Position numbers and translations under genes: made by a program. The notes under the pieces are model-generated. The model had not been told where the DNA came from and did no database searches. It was given only the letters and a program-made list of their open reading frames with translations. A DNA stretch of 64,000 nucleotides, from NCBI GenBank assembly GCA_029204225.1, contig CM055097.1:73279716-73343715 (forward strand), in the 5' to 3' direction. Source of the stretch: Diphasiastrum complanatum (Eukaryota > Streptophyta > Lycopodiopsida > Lycopodiales > Lycopodiaceae). Shown one piece after another: positions 11,024 to 24,037 of this stretch (position 1 is its first letter; each line of letters begins with the position of its first letter).

Positions 11024-14000
11024 CTGGATTCTGGAGCCACTTAGCACATGACTAGTCTGATTGGTTGTTTCGAGTCCTATACACCTTACAGTACCCAGAA
11101 ATTCGTTCACCTTGGCGACAATAGCACACAAGCTATTAAAGGTGAAGGAACTGCAAGATTATGCTTTGCAAATGATCAATCTAAGCTACTCTCCAAAGTT
11201 CTATATGTACCTAAGTTATCCACAAATTTGCTCTCTGTAAGCAGAATCACAGATCTAGGACACAAAGTAGAATTTGAATGTGATCAATGTGAAGTAGTTG
11301 ATAGGACAGACAAGATCCTAGGACTCGGAAAGAGGCATGGATACTTGTATAAACTAAGTCATTGCTTTTCTGCCTCTAATCAGGCTCTCAGTACTTCAAT
11401 TCAATCAAATAGAGGTTTACTTTGGCATTATAGACTTGGCTATTTAAATTATGCTGCAACGAATGTCTAGACAATCTATTGTTCTTGATCTCAATTGTCC
11501 TCGCAAAACAGTCGAGCTACCTGTCTGTCAAGACTGTCTAGTTGGAAAACAGACTAGGAAGCCATTTAAGTCAAGCCATCAGCATGTTGCTAGAGGATTG
11601 CTAGATATTGTACATTCAGATATTTGTGGCCCGATGAAAAATCCTTTGTTGAAGAAAGCCAAGTATTTTATAACCTTTATTGACGAATTCTCAAGAAGAA
11701 CAATGGTGTACTTCATAAAGAAGAAATCAGAAGCCTTCAACTACTTCAGAATCTTCAAGGAGCGTGCATAAAAGGAGACTAGAAGGATGATCAAGGCCCT
11801 AAGGTCAGATAATGGTGGAGAATATATCTCTATTGAGTTCAAGGAGTACTGCCAAAGACAAGACATTGAGCAACAAGTCATCACTCCTTACAGTCCTCAG
11901 TCTAATGGCTTAGTTGAGAGAGAACCAAAGTCTGGTCAAATTTGCTAAGTGTACGCTAGCACATGCATCGTTGCCCAAGAGGTTATGGGCTGAAGCTGTC
12001 TCCACTGCAGCTTACATCCAGAATAGATGTTTGACCAAATCCCTCTCAGACAAGACACCCCATGAGGTGTGAACAGGCTCCAAGCCTTCTTTGGAGAACC
12101 TAAGAGTCTTTGGGTGCATTGCCTACGTGCAGATCCCAAAGGACACAAGAAAGAAATTGGACTTCCAAGGTCTAAAGACCATCTTGATCGGATATACTTC
12201 GTCTGATAACACCTACAAGCTGTACAATCCTGATAAATCTTGTATAACTGGGATACAATCTTTATCGAGGATCAGTTCGTCGACCTCAAAGACAAGGATA
12301 TTGCTCAATAAGAACCTTCATCACCTGCCATTGACACGACAATCCGAGCTTCTAGCTCAGGAATGTCTATCGTCGACCCACTTCGAGACAACGAATCAGA
12401 TGAAGATGTTGCTGCTACCCAGCAACATATCCCAGGAGCGATTCACTAGTCCAATCCTCCCAAAAGATCAAGCCGAGTGCGCACACAACCCACAAGGTAT
12501 ACTCCCGAGTCTGTCTATCTTTTAATGCAGGAACCGACGACAGTCAAAGAGGCACTTAGCCAACCAGACTCTGATCTCTGGAGAGAAGCTATGGACAAAG
12601 AGTATTCCTCTCTGATCAAGAATCAGACATGGTCATTAGTCGAAGCTCCTATTGGCTGCAATATTATTGATTGCAAATGGATCTTTAAGATCAAATATAA
12701 TGCCAACGGAGTGATTGATCGAAGGAAGGCTAGACTAGTAGCACGAGGATTCACCCATATCTCGAATGTCGACTACAGTGAGGCTTTTAGTCCAGTCGTC
12801 AAACATTCGTCGATCCGAATGCTCCTGTCTTATGCTGCAGCTGCCGACCTCGAAGTACATCAACTCGATGTACAAACAGCCTATCTGAATGGAGTTATAC
12901 AAGAAGATATCTACATGATCGAGCCCGAAGGATACGTTCTGGAAGGCATGAAAAATCATGTCTATAAACTCCATAAAACAATGTACGGCTTGAAACAGTC
13001 TGCCAGAGCTCGGTTTCAGAGGATCAACACATTCCTCATTGAGCAAGGATTTAAACCAAGCACTGCTGATTGCAATGTTTATTCAAAGTCAGTGCAACAA
13101 TCCTTCATTATCATCACCTTTTACGTTGATGATATGTTGCTCTTCAGCAACAATACCAATATGGTCAAGGATTCAAAACAGATGTTGTTCTCAGAATTCA
13201 ACATGACTGATCTGGGGGAAGCTCACTTATGTCTTGGAATTCAAATCCACAGAGACAGAGTAAATTGACTGATTTACATCACTCAACAAAGGTATCTTCA
13301 TAATATTCTTAACAGATACAATTTGATGAATTGTAAATTAGCTCACTCACCAATGGATCCAGGCCTACATTTGTCAAAGAACCAATGTCCCCAGAAAAAG
13401 CAGAAAGAGGAGCGGATGAGAGAATACCCGTATCAATCGATACTCGGATCTCTCATGTACGCAATGGTCTATACAAGGCCAGATATCTCTTTTTTTGTCA
13501 GCTCACTCAGCCAATAAATGGCTAATCCTAGAATTACCCATTGGAAGGCTTTTATTTGAGTCATGAGATATATTCAAACTACCATGAACCAGTGCATCTG
13601 CTATGGAGATGTCAGCAACGACAATCTTCATCAGCTCAGTGGATATTCTGATGCAAGCTGGGGAGGAGATGCAAACCATAAGTCCACATCTGGATTTACA
13701 TTCTTCTTCAATGACAATCCTATTTCGTGGAACAGTCGTAAGTAAACCCCTATCGCACTTTCTTCTACTAAAGCAGAATATATTGCTGCTTCTCAATCTA
13801 TTAAGGAAGCGTTTTGGTTGAAAAATTTGCTGTCAGACATCAATCTATATCAGTACAGCCCTACAATTTTATTTTGTGATAACCAAAGTGCTATTGCCTT
13901 ATCGACCAATCCTAGATTTCATTCTAGGAGTAAGCACATTGAGATAAGATATCACTACATCAGGGGAAAGGTTCTCGACAGAGAGGTGAGCTTAACGTAC

Positions 14001-14081
14001 TACAGAAGCAGGACATGGTTGCAGACATTTTTACGAAAGCACTCATTGTTAATGCACACAACAGATTTTGTGCATTGCTAA
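11024..14081 (+). pseudogene. Copia pol: protease, integrase, RT, RNase H
   Basis: Domains in order: protease (WFLDSGAT then a TAG stop at 11042-11044), GAG-pre-integrase with HYRLGYLNY and CQDCLVGKQ, integrase with HSDICGPM, LRSDNGGEYIS and YSPQSNGLVE (11600-11930), RT (12500-13268, catalytic YVDDML near 13120) and RNase H (GYSDASWGGD, STKAEYIAAS, CDNQSAIAL; 13640-13920). Frameshifts or stops lie near 11470, 11771, 11920, 12240, 13268, 13515, 13558 and 13743. Catalytic residues are mostly preserved; the reading frame is not. It cannot make an active polyprotein. Confidence 0.85.
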
Positions 14082-14123
14082 GTCTGAATATCAAGACATT
14101 CACGGATTCAGATTAAGTGGGGG

Positions 14124-14732
14124 TGTTGGATTTACTCCTCCTACTCTCCTAAATCCCAATTTTAATCTGCCTCCATTCATGCTACATATTTTTCTAACGT
14201 TGTCATGTAGTATGTATTTTTTACACGCAAATTCACACAGACGAAAAAAAGATGAATGAACTGCGACACTGTGTTCTTACATAGGTCATGGTGATAGGCA
14301 AAAAGGAACTACGTTACTGAATGCCAAAGGTGTCCTAATAGATAAGGCACCCTGTAAATTTTATCCTAAGGCCATTCGTAAAGAGTGACGCACTTTTGCG
14401 TCATCACCAACGTTCACTTCAGTACTGACTGACGTCGCACCCTTTTCACCCTCACCCCATCCAGTTGTGCTAACAGATTGGACAATGATTGCAGCCACCC
14501 ATGATCTCCTACAGACAACACATCCACTTTGTACTTTCACATCTGCACGCCTATAATATTATGTATATATATTGGATAGCATTAGCGTATTCGATGATGA
14601 TTATGAATACTGATGAAGCAAGATAAGTCTAGAATAAGTGAAGGAGGTTTCATTATCATTACAGACATAAATAAGCTTTGTAGGGCATGGGGTTTTGTTC
14701 GCTACAGTCTTATGCTCTACCGCATTATTGAC
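14124..14732 (+). repeat. 3' LTR of decayed copia
   Basis: Starts TGTTGGATTTACTCC directly after the purine tract and matches 9440-10051. Similarity ends after GCATTATTGAC at about 14732. Confidence 0.75.
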
Positions 14733-17700
14733 AATTGATTCTACACACAAAAAGTTAGGGTATCAACTTCAATGTGCACCAATGAGTATGGAACCCCAAG
14801 AGAGAAGAGAGAGAGAATGTATTTCTTCTCACGTGTATACATCTATTTATAGTAGGTCCATGCCTATTTTGAGTCTTAGTTTCCCTCCATAGAAACTTCT
14901 AGATCAAAAACCCTATCAACAATATGACTAGATTCAATGTATCTAACATTCAAATTTGAATGTGTCCAAACTCGACCTACTACATTTTTCACACTTTTCA
15001 AAAGTGGTACTTCAAAAACATTTAGACTAAAAGAACCTCGAAATGTTTATCTCTGAGTCTAAAAATACATATTGGCCTCAATTTTTAAAATAAACAAAAT
15101 ATGACCAAACTAGTTGATATTTCTCACAACACGTGTGAAGGACAGTATGATGCTGATGTTGTATGGATAGGGACAGTACATTACTGTATCTAAGTGCTTA
15201 TGATCATATCCTAGTGATCTATACAGTTCTAGCATGTGTAAAGTGATGATTTCTGTCTTGTAGCTAAATCTAGATGTGCACTCCAAACTGGCTAAAGATC
15301 TAAGATACATCAAGTATGTTTTGGATCTGATTTTTTCAGATGCACCTCATCCAATCACTCTCATCTTGATGTCTTGTGAGGTCCAATCATAGCCTAAGGT
15401 TCATCACGTGATAAAATTAGGCAAAACTCGAGCTCATCATTCTATTTGATTGATGGATCTCATTGTACATACACTCTTTCGAGAAATTGGAGAGATTGAT
15501 TTTGGAGCTTAATTTTTGTTTGTTGAGGGAGGCCCATAGCAAGAAAAAAATTCTTCATATTCTTTTCACTTATATTTTGATGAATGTTTTGAAGCTAATA
15601 AATGCCTCTTTAGTGGCTTGTCTTTAATAGATGATTACATCTTGTGTACAAGAGCTAATGTCTAGATCAAATGCTAGAATTGAAGCATTAAAAAATATGA
15701 GTTCTAACAATCTAACTTTTGTAGTGTGCAAACTCTATTTTTTGTAGATCTGTGTAGATTTTTTGAAGGTTCTAAAATTAAAGTTTTCACACTTTTGGTG
15801 TTTCTTCTCCTCAACTTATTTATGCTCGTGTTCATTTATGGATTTCAATGTAATTAAAGACAAAAATTTTTACTTTAATATGTCTATCACTAGTCCTAGA
15901 CAACATCATTAGTGAAGGAAAAAGGAAAGAAGATCGACACAACAAGAAATTGCATTCAATAGGTCCAAATGTCAAGCTCTACAAAATGATCCTCCTTAGA
16001 TACATGATACGCCTATCAAATTTGAACTATAATATCATGACAAGAGTCATGTTTGATTCTACTTAATTCTAATTTTGAAATCATCAGAGTCTATGAGATT
16101 GATTATGTAGACAAACATAGACAATGAAGTATTGATATGCATAAGTGTTTGCTAGTTAGAGAAAACTATAAGATAACAAAATGAGATAACAGCTGTTTAG
16201 AACATGATACATTCATTTTGTTATGATACTAAATGCAATAAAACCATAGGATTGTATTCAATAAGTAGCATGTACAAATCAGATGAACTATGAGCACAAG
16301 ACTATAGTGGATGCAACTGCGTACTCATAAATAATTCTGAATACTAATCATCTTTGTTTGACACACTTTCACTAATAAGTAGTGAAATGCTACTAACAAT
16401 ACTCTATCATAAATTAATTTTTGAATCAATTGACTTGATTAAATAGCTTGAGAAATGATCAACTATCTATATTAGTTAGGAATGCCAAATTAGTTTATCC
16501 AAATGATAGTTGACGACAACCGTTTAGCTAGGTTGCAACTATATTGAGTTGTGGATTGCAATTGGCACTTTGACATATTTCATTATCACTTATCTAGTTA
16601 GATTTTATGGCAGTTACTTGCTAACAATGATTAGAGTAAGTCATTAGCATCAAAACAAGTGGTAACATGATCTGTTAAACTTCGACAAATATTTGCCAAC
16701 CCTTTGATAGTCTCTTGACAATTATTTGTCCTTGTCGTTGTCACATTTGTAAGGATCTAAAAGCAGTCGTAAGAGCGAAAGTCCATAAGCAAGCGTAAAG
16801 GTTTGTAAATAGTCATAAGACGTAAGCAAGTGGTCCAATGTAAAATGCTCGTAAATGACCATAAAGCAATAAGCTAATAAGATTCGTAAATGATCATAGA
16901 AACAATCGTCGAACGTAAGCTCATAAGTAAACGTAAGAACCTGTTAGTAGACGTAAAAGTCCATGAGCACGTAAGAGGCTGATCGTAAACATGCTTTGCA
17001 ATTTTCCTGTATTTTTACAGTCTATGCAATAATGCAAGTAAATTTACCGCAACTAGACAAATGAATGGATGTAGATTAACAATAGGGTTATAGAGAAATA
17101 AGGAGAATTTATAATCCAACAATTGGGCTCTCTCTTCTTGCATTACATGTTCTCATTGAATTGTGCTAAATATTTTTTTCTTCTTTGTTTAGAATATTTT
17201 TGAGCTTACTAAATAACAATAGTCAAAGTCATTTCTCTCAAAATGTTTCTAGAAGCTTGTCTATGAATCCAAGCTTATTAGTCTATGTATCAAATCTGAA
17301 TGATTGATCATCACTAGAATCCTTCCGATGCAAATTTTCTTGTTGTACATCCTCATGTGGTGGATCATTAGACTTGAAAATCCAACCTTTAGTGAAGGAC
17401 ACAGAGTTCTAATTAGCTCAGGACTTACTAGAAGACTCCAAATTAAATGTTTTGAAACACAAGCATTTTCCTTTACCATTCTATTTTCTTTGTCCTCTTC
17501 TTACTGAATTTGTGAACTACATGCACTTTTTACTTGTAAAAGTATACCAACTACCAAGCATAATTTCTTGATTTCACTATGCTAATTTCTTGAAAACCCT
17601 TGGACTACTTTTTTCAAGCTTAGAGTATGTGTGGTTCTTAAGATTTAAGTCCTTTAATAATCAATCTATTTTCTATAATAGTCTAATTTGGCACATTTTT

Positions 17701-20279
17701 TTGGGAAATAAATAGACCATTTTTACTTTTACGAATTCTATTTTTTAAAAAAAAATTTAACACTTTTTTTAATGGTGAAATTTTCCTCGACTCCCATGTC
17801 ATCCTCTCTATAATAAAAGGTGTGCCAAGTTTTTATGTGTAAGGTGGGATCCTCATCATTATTCAATTCACTCTTTTAAAATTTTTGATAAGCTTACCAT
17901 TTATGTATGTGTGTTTTATTAATTAAAATAATTTGAACCACTCAATGTCAAATATGTTTCACAAGGTTTTCTTTTATTTTGTTTGACTTTGAATGTCAAA
18001 AGAGAATAACATTCCAAAGATCCCAAAAATTTTTCTATAGCATGAGATGTGTGACATGTGTGTGTGTGAAAACTCATCACCTTTAGGAAGTTGCTTTAAT
18101 TTGGTATTCTCATTGAAAGTGAGGTTTCACCAGAAAGCTACTCCAACTTGCTTTCATTGTAATGAATGTGAGTGAGCATTGGGAATGAATTTATAATGTA
18201 AAATACCTGTGTACAACTTTCGAGGTACGTGAGCAACAAAAAGCATGTATATATTAATGTAAGCATGTTGTCCATGCTCTCTATCGATGATTTACGTTCA
18301 TGTTCATATTTTTCTACACATGTGCACACATATATTGATTATCAAGGAGCACCCCTTAGTGCCTCACAAGCAACAAATATTCTAAAGTTATGATAAATGC
18401 TAGAATCATCTTCTCTTCATTGATGAATTCCAACACAAGCATTAAATGGTTTCACGTGCATTGTCAAACATGATTATTTCTATAGCAGTGTATGTCATGG
18501 TTACATGCTTGGTCAAATATCTTGATTCTTAACTCGAGACAACTATAGATTATGTTAATAAATAATGTATTATGTATGGGATGATCATGACTTGAAATAT
18601 AGTAGTTGTTGAGATTAGTGTCAAGCTTCTCAAAATGTGTGAAAACCTTGAAATAATAAAAAAAATTGTGACATTCTCTAGTATGTAAGGCTGGATTTGT
18701 TGACTTTATACCAAGGTGGCCTACTTGTTAGAAAATATGAAGCCTAAATATTGATATTTATTCGAGATAAGCTTCATGGATTTCATTTGGTTTTACCTCA
18801 CGTAAGCAATCGAGATTGACTATCTAGTTAAAGGGGTCCATCATGACATCATTTTCTATGCTGAAATTGAGGAACTCTAGTCAAAATTTTCATTCAATAT
18901 CAAAAGATAGTAAGTTGTCTATCACATCATGATTTCTCAGTTCAATTATACTCTTAGAGCTTGCATTTGTATAATATAATGGCAAAAGTCTATCTAAGAA
19001 CTACTAATGCTCGTGTTTTATTATTATTTTCCATATAACTACAAGTTAAACATGTTACACATTTGACATAATGAAAAAAAAAATTGTGGTTTTATTTCTA
19101 AAATTTATTTAGATATATTAGTATCAATATTATAAGAAGAAAATGAGCAACCATCAAATTTTCTATGAATCATGTATACTGACATGGACATGTCTTGAAA
19201 ACTCAAGTCTTTCAATGGACATGTCTTGAAAACTCAAGTCTTTCAATTAGTACACTATCATTAATTTTTTGGAGCTCTTTGATTTTTCTCTTGAAACATA
19301 CAAGTCAAGATTCTTCTCGAACATCATTGCAAGTACCACAAGAACATATGTATTTTGAAATATGGTATTTATCATCCTCTTATTGTTAACACTTGGGATT
19401 TGTACACAAATATTTAGTATGTTCTATCAATATGAAAACATCACACTTTGCTTCTAGTTAGATATTTTCCATATACTTGTATTATTTAATGGAAGAGACA
19501 ATTGCGAGACTAATTTTGAAAAAAGTAGAAACACATTTTGAAAGGCTAGTAATCATACGTTTTTCAATATACATAGATGAATTTTTTAATTATTGTTGTC
19601 AAAATACAACTATGAACTTTTTATTGCATAGAACAAGAAAAAGACTTTAGCGTTTGAGAATATTTTCTCCAAGACTTCTTCAAAAGGTGAATAATACGTA
19701 ATTGATTGATGCTTTATTTTTTAAAAGTGAAAAAATAACTATTTTGTACTAAAATTAACTAAATTGTTGTATCATTCAAACTATGTATAAATCATAGAAG
19801 AACTAGAAAAATTCCATTGACTCATTGAGAAGTATTTGATAATTTGATACAAAAAAAAAAATTAGAATTTTTTTTAATATGTAATATTATTTAAGTCGAC
19901 TTTAACATAGAGTGCATAGAGATGGTTGCTTTCTTATACAAAGACCAAAATAGTGCTATTGGCTTTAGGTATAAAAATGACGTTTTAGACTTTAATGGGT
20001 AATGTCAATAGTGAACTTTTCTAGCCCAAGCTTAAATGCTAGCTAGTTGGGGTGTAATAGAAAAAATTAAAGTTAGTAGAAGATTGGCAAATCGAGTGAC
20101 ATGTAAATGGTTTCACATAATTCACACCATCTTTAAACTACTATTGATCACAATCAACAAATGTAATCTATAAGCATGTCCAATAAGCAAAGAGATACTA
20201 TTAATATGATAAATATCTAAGAATCTAGTACTTGAATGTATATACCAAATATTTCATTTCTATTAGGAGATAGATCAAG
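14733..20279. other. Gene-free AT-rich stretch
   Basis: No coding region with recognisable domains on either strand; only short chance frames. It probably holds old unrecognisable transposon remains. The one local structure is a cluster of CGTAA motifs at 16768-16989. A 28-base direct duplication (GACATGTCTTGAAAACTCAAG, with flanks) occurs at about 19186-19241. Confidence 0.6.
16768..16989. repeat. Cluster of CGTAA motifs
   Basis: Ten CGTAA pentamers plus several CATAA variants occur within about 220 bases, often as CGTAAG or CGTAAATGA. The downstream flank (AAATGAATGGAT near 17062) also occurs near 44594, where a different short repeat cluster precedes it, suggesting both are variable LTR promoter regions of related elements. 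Confidence 0.45.
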
Positions 20280-21300
20280 ACTATTAGAGATGTCAGATTT
20301 GATGAGTCAAAGACAATGGCTGACGGAGATCCAGTCGGCTACGAAATCTTGACCAGAGGCTACTATGACCTGCCAACATTGAGCATTCGGAAGAAGATGT
20401 TCAAATTTCAGATGGACAGAGTGACTGTTTAGACGATGATGAGCAACAAGACGTGCAACCTATATGCAAGACATCTGCTACTCACCCCAATTCAGCAGTC
20501 GACAAAGGCAAGAAACTTGACAAAGGCAAGGCCATCGATCTGACTGTAGACTCTCCAAGAAAATCAACGTAAGAAAAAAGAGTACGAGTCAAATTTGTCC
20601 TTGACAGCTCATCTTCTGCAACAGAAGAATTCTGTGGATTTGGCGGAGAACCTCAAACGTATGAGAAAGCTATCAACTGTCCAGATAAAGACAAGTGGAT
20701 TAAAGCAATGGAAGACGAGATGAATTCCACGGAGTAGAACAAAGTCTGGAGCTATGACTAGCAGACAAGAAGACCGTACAATGCAAATGAGTTTTCAAAT
20801 ACAAGTATGGACTTGGTGGCAACGTATCAACAAGGCCAGATTGGTAGCAAAAGGTTTCTCTCAAAAGTATGGTGTTGACCATATTGAAGCCTTTTTTCTA
20901 GTCATAAAACATTCATCTCTACACCTGCTATTTGTATATGTAACAATATACAGTCTCAAGATCCACATAGTGGATGAAAAGACCGCCTTATTATATGGCG
21001 AGTTGAATGAAGAGGTCTATATGGACCAACCACTAGGATTCATCTGCTTATGATTTGCCAACTACGCCTGCCGAATGCAAAGAAGCATATACGAACTGAA
21101 ACAGTCCGCCAGACAGTGGTATAAGAAGAAGGATCACACCCTCAGATCCTTATGATTTCAATCACTGATAGCTGATATGTTGATGACACTTTGATTTTGT
21201 CCAGAAGAGACAACCTGATTGCTTAGATAAAGCATGATATTTCACAGCATTTTGAAATATCGAACCTAGGAGACAGGAAACTAGAATCAGTTTTGATTAA
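20280..21300 (+). pseudogene. Copia RT fragment
   Basis: Heavily damaged pol. The clearest part is 20830-21050: KARLVAKGFSQKYGVDHIEA, HIVDEKTALLYGELNEEVYM and DQPLGF, followed in other frames by RSIYELKQSARQWYKK. The lineage is the same as the element at 63298-64000 (KARLVAKSFSQRYGINYVE, HIVDEKTTFLHDELDE). Upstream bases carry an acidic linker typical of the integrase-RT junction. The active-site block is lost. Confidence 0.7.
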
Positions 21301-21763
21301 GCCTAATGCATTTTTTTTACTAGAGTTTTAACTTAATCAATTCCCTAGATCAACGAAGAAGATCACAAAATGTAGAGATCAGACGAAAGAGATCACAGAT
21401 ACAGAACTGTAAAAGTTTGAAATAGCTCTAGAGTGAGTTTATAGATTAGCAGTAGCTAGTCATATTAGTCATGAGAGAGAACATCTCTCTTGCACCAACA
21501 CGCTGATCTGGAAAACAAACAGCGCTCAAGAAAATATTGTAAATTCAGTTTTGATAACATAAGCGATTTTTGCAATGTTCTATTCTACAATGTGTATGAT
21601 CTACAATATCGAAATGCATTACTTCCAATCAGTGGCATCAGAGTGAAACAATTCATGTCTAAGTACCCCTCCGGGAGATTGTTTCGTTTGTCTTGTCTGT
21701 TCTGCCTCCCCCCTTCATATATTATGTACATTTAAAGCCCACAAAAATACTTTTAGATGGATT

Positions 21764-21930
21764 ATGAATGCACATGACTCCTACTTCTCAAAATTAGCTA
21801 CTTTCTTGACTGGAGCTCTTGGTATGCTGACTCCTCTCCTCATGGAGGGAGCATGTCTTAAAGCCACCAAATTTGATTCAATTATCGGTACTTTTCATAT
21901 GTCCAAATATGATACAAGGAGGACTCTACC
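21764..21930 (+). CDS. Small ORF interrupted by LTR retroelement
   Basis: Open frame starting MNAHDSYFSKLATFLTG and running to the insertion point of the LTR element at 21930. On the far side (34519 onward) the same frame stays open for about 30 more codons when one copy of the duplicated CTACC is removed. The product is unrecognised, and it may be a chance ORF. Confidence 0.25.
21926..21930. repeat. Left target-site duplication CTACC
   Basis: CTACC precedes the left LTR and occurs again directly after the right LTR at 34514-34518. Five bases is the usual duplication length for LTR retroelements. Confidence 0.85.
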
Positions 21931-22408
21931 TGTTATGGCCATATTCGGTCAAGGACCTGGAATAGTCCTAATATGGTATACCGGCCCTCCAGTACTTGAG
22001 ATTATTGGTCACGTCGAGATTTAATTCCATGTTGAGGCCTATTTGTGACTAATTACCTTGAGAGGACCCAGACACTCTAATTGAGACATATGGAGTATTG
22101 CATGTCTGTGTGACGGATATAGGCAGGAGGACTGCATGAAGAGATGTGACCCATTTATAGTTGACCTGCATGGGGATTGCATGGTTACATGCACATGACT
22201 CTACTCTCTATATAATGAGATGGGAATTCTCCTGTAGACATATTGGGTTTAGGTTACCAGTTTCTCTCTTCTTCTCTTGCTTCACATGGCATGGCTTGGG
22301 GGCTAGATCCAATTTTGATCTAGGATTGGTTGGGTGGTTTGGCTCCATAGTCTCTCTTATTGTATTCTCCTATCCTCATCTTAGGGAAAATCCTTTGGGG
22401 TCTTTATA
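21931..22408 (+). repeat. Left LTR of LARD-like element
   Basis: Starts TGTTATGGCC and ends TCTTTATA; matches 34037-34513 along its length. It has a TATA box at 22209-22215 (TATATAA). A related fragment in reverse orientation is at about 48245-48440. Confidence 0.85.
22209..22215 (+). promoter_or_regulatory. TATA box in left LTR
   Basis: TATATAA preceded by CTCTACTCTC, conserved in the right LTR at 34315-34321. The position, about 280 bp into a 478-bp LTR, fits a U3/R promoter. Confidence 0.65.
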
Positions 22409-22409
22409 T

Positions 22410-22422
22410 TGGTATCAGAGCC
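22410..22422 (+). other. Primer-binding site of LARD-like element
   Basis: TGGTATCAGAGCC begins two bases after the LTR end, complementary to initiator methionine tRNA. Confidence 0.9.
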
Positions 22423-23595
22423 CGACTAAGATGCGGTCATGGATGGGAAGGAGACAAGCTCTACATCAAATTGGAAGCACATGGAGTTATGTCCCAGATG
22501 GGTGTGTTGAACTCTCAAGGAAAAAATCGAGTTTGGATCCTTTAATTCAGTTTGAAACATATTAGCAAGAGGAGTGGTAGAGTGCACTTCCACTGGGTTA
22601 TCTTTTTGTTAATATTGTCTCCAATTGGAGTGATTCACTTCTGATTTTTTTTGTGTGGAACCTTGATAAGATTTATGGATGTAGTAAGATTTGTGTTTAT
22701 GAATCTAGTAGCTTGTTTCCCACATCATTAAAGATAGATAACATGTAGAACTAGTTATGTTTGTTGATAGATTTGGTGTTTCAATTTATCTTGTAAAACA
22801 AACTGTTAGAAACTAGTAACCATGATTATGCTATTTGCATGCTGAGGATATTAATCCTCCAGTGTTGTATGCCAAGTACGGATTATGGAAGGGAACTGCT
22901 GTCATAACAACTCTTTAATTGTATGCGAGAAGCAGAGGTCTGTTAAACGTCATCTGTGTATTTCTGTGTTCCCTGAAAAATCATTGACAGTTCTACTTTC
23001 AGATTGGTTTAACCTTTTTGATATGGAAGGATTGGAATGGGGAACATGCAAATCCCGTTGCTAGCAGAAGAGAATGTAACCCTGTGACCAAAAATTTGTA
23101 TTCTGTTGTCTGGAAAAGATTGGAGTTAACCTCATTACTCTAGATAATACTGTATTTCAGTTCACAGAGGTAGCAAAGGACAATAGATTTTGTCTTAAAA
23201 GCTTTTGAACTGATAGGCAGTTGAATTTTCTTGCTTGTTGAGGGCTGGAAGACAACCCTGATGGCTATTTCAAATCACTCTTGCTTATCATATGTGTGTT
23301 TTTCCTTTTGGAAGACGTGTTGAACAAAGAGTAGAAGCCAATAAGAAACAGAATGGACCTCACCTCCTGGAAACTAGCAGAGTGGCTGCAAAGGAGGGAA
23401 GAAGAGTGGACATCAGTGGTAGTAAGTGTGATTGGGAAATGTATTTCACAATTAGGATTTTGGTAGTCTCAGTAAATAATTGCTTAATACCAGTTGTTAA
23501 TTTCCTGGATAGAATTCATTTAGTTGAATTCATAGCTTATATCTTTGTAACCATTGATTTATCCGCAGTTTTGGATGTCAATTGTGATATTGATT
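22423..23595 (+). other. Leader of LARD-like element, no gene
   Basis: No gag-like reading frame. Small frames near 23292 show no domain. It ends at the terminal repeat of the nested transposon. Confidence 0.6.
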
Positions 23596-23625
23596 AGGGG
23601 AAACCTCAACTCAAAAAGGGCCCTA
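23596..23625 (+). repeat. Terminal repeat, transposase side
   Basis: Begins AGGGG and has GGGCCCT starting 22 bases further in, as does the end at 25662. The interior (23670-23697) has an 11-bp inverted repeat with 6-base loop (AAAAACGACAA), then GCCCGCCG, two copies of ACACGCCGCCTAAGC (about 23763 and 23793) and two copies of ATCAGTAGCG plus purine-rich tail (about 23809 and 23859). Confidence 0.55.
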
Positions 23626-23669
23626 TAAGAAACTCGAACCTAGTGAGAGAATGACTAGAGAGAGAAAGT

Positions 23670-23697
23670 AAAAACGACAAGATTTGTTGTCGTTTTT
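23670..23697. repeat. Subterminal hairpin
   Basis: AAAAACGACAA, loop GATTTG, then TTGTCGTTTTT: a perfect 11-bp stem about 75 bp from the transposon end. Such sites often serve as subterminal transposase-binding sites; that role is inferred. Confidence 0.55.
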
Positions 23698-24037
23698 CTA
23701 GTTTTCGGTGCTGCCCGCCGTCTAACTGGTGTGTTAACTCATTACAACTCAAACGAAATAAACACGCCGCCTAAGCACACAATCGACTAAGCACACGCCG
23801 CCTAAGCTATCAGTAGCGGGAAGAGAAGGAGAGGATAATTTTATTCACGCTCTCAAGAAGATATCAGTAGCGTGAGGAGAAGAAGAGGATAATTTTTTGG
23901 TGTTCCCTCCAAAAATCTTTGAAAACATTTGAAAGGTAGATTATATAACATGCATATTTAATGATTTACAAGCTTGTTTTGGTTTCATGTGAATCGTTTT
24001 TCTCGTTATATGATTTAGTTTGTTTGATTTTGAAATA

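Larger units (their letters stand above)
9440..14732 (+). mobile_element. Decayed Ty1/copia element with both LTRs
   Basis: Two related LTR copies (starting TGTTGGATTTACTC at 9440 and 14124) bracket a copia gag-pol with many stops and frameshifts. A purine tract (GTGGGGG) precedes the 3' LTR. It sits inside the LTR of an older copia. No target duplication could be matched because the 3' LTR appears truncated at 14732. Confidence 0.8.

Noticed and set aside
21631-21643. TGGCATCAGAGTG as a primer-binding site
   Set aside because: Two mismatches, no LTR ending just before it and no gag after it.
22161-22565. ORF of 134 codons (and its twin at 34267-34557)
   Set aside because: It lies within the LTR and crosses the LTR end and primer-binding site; no domain.
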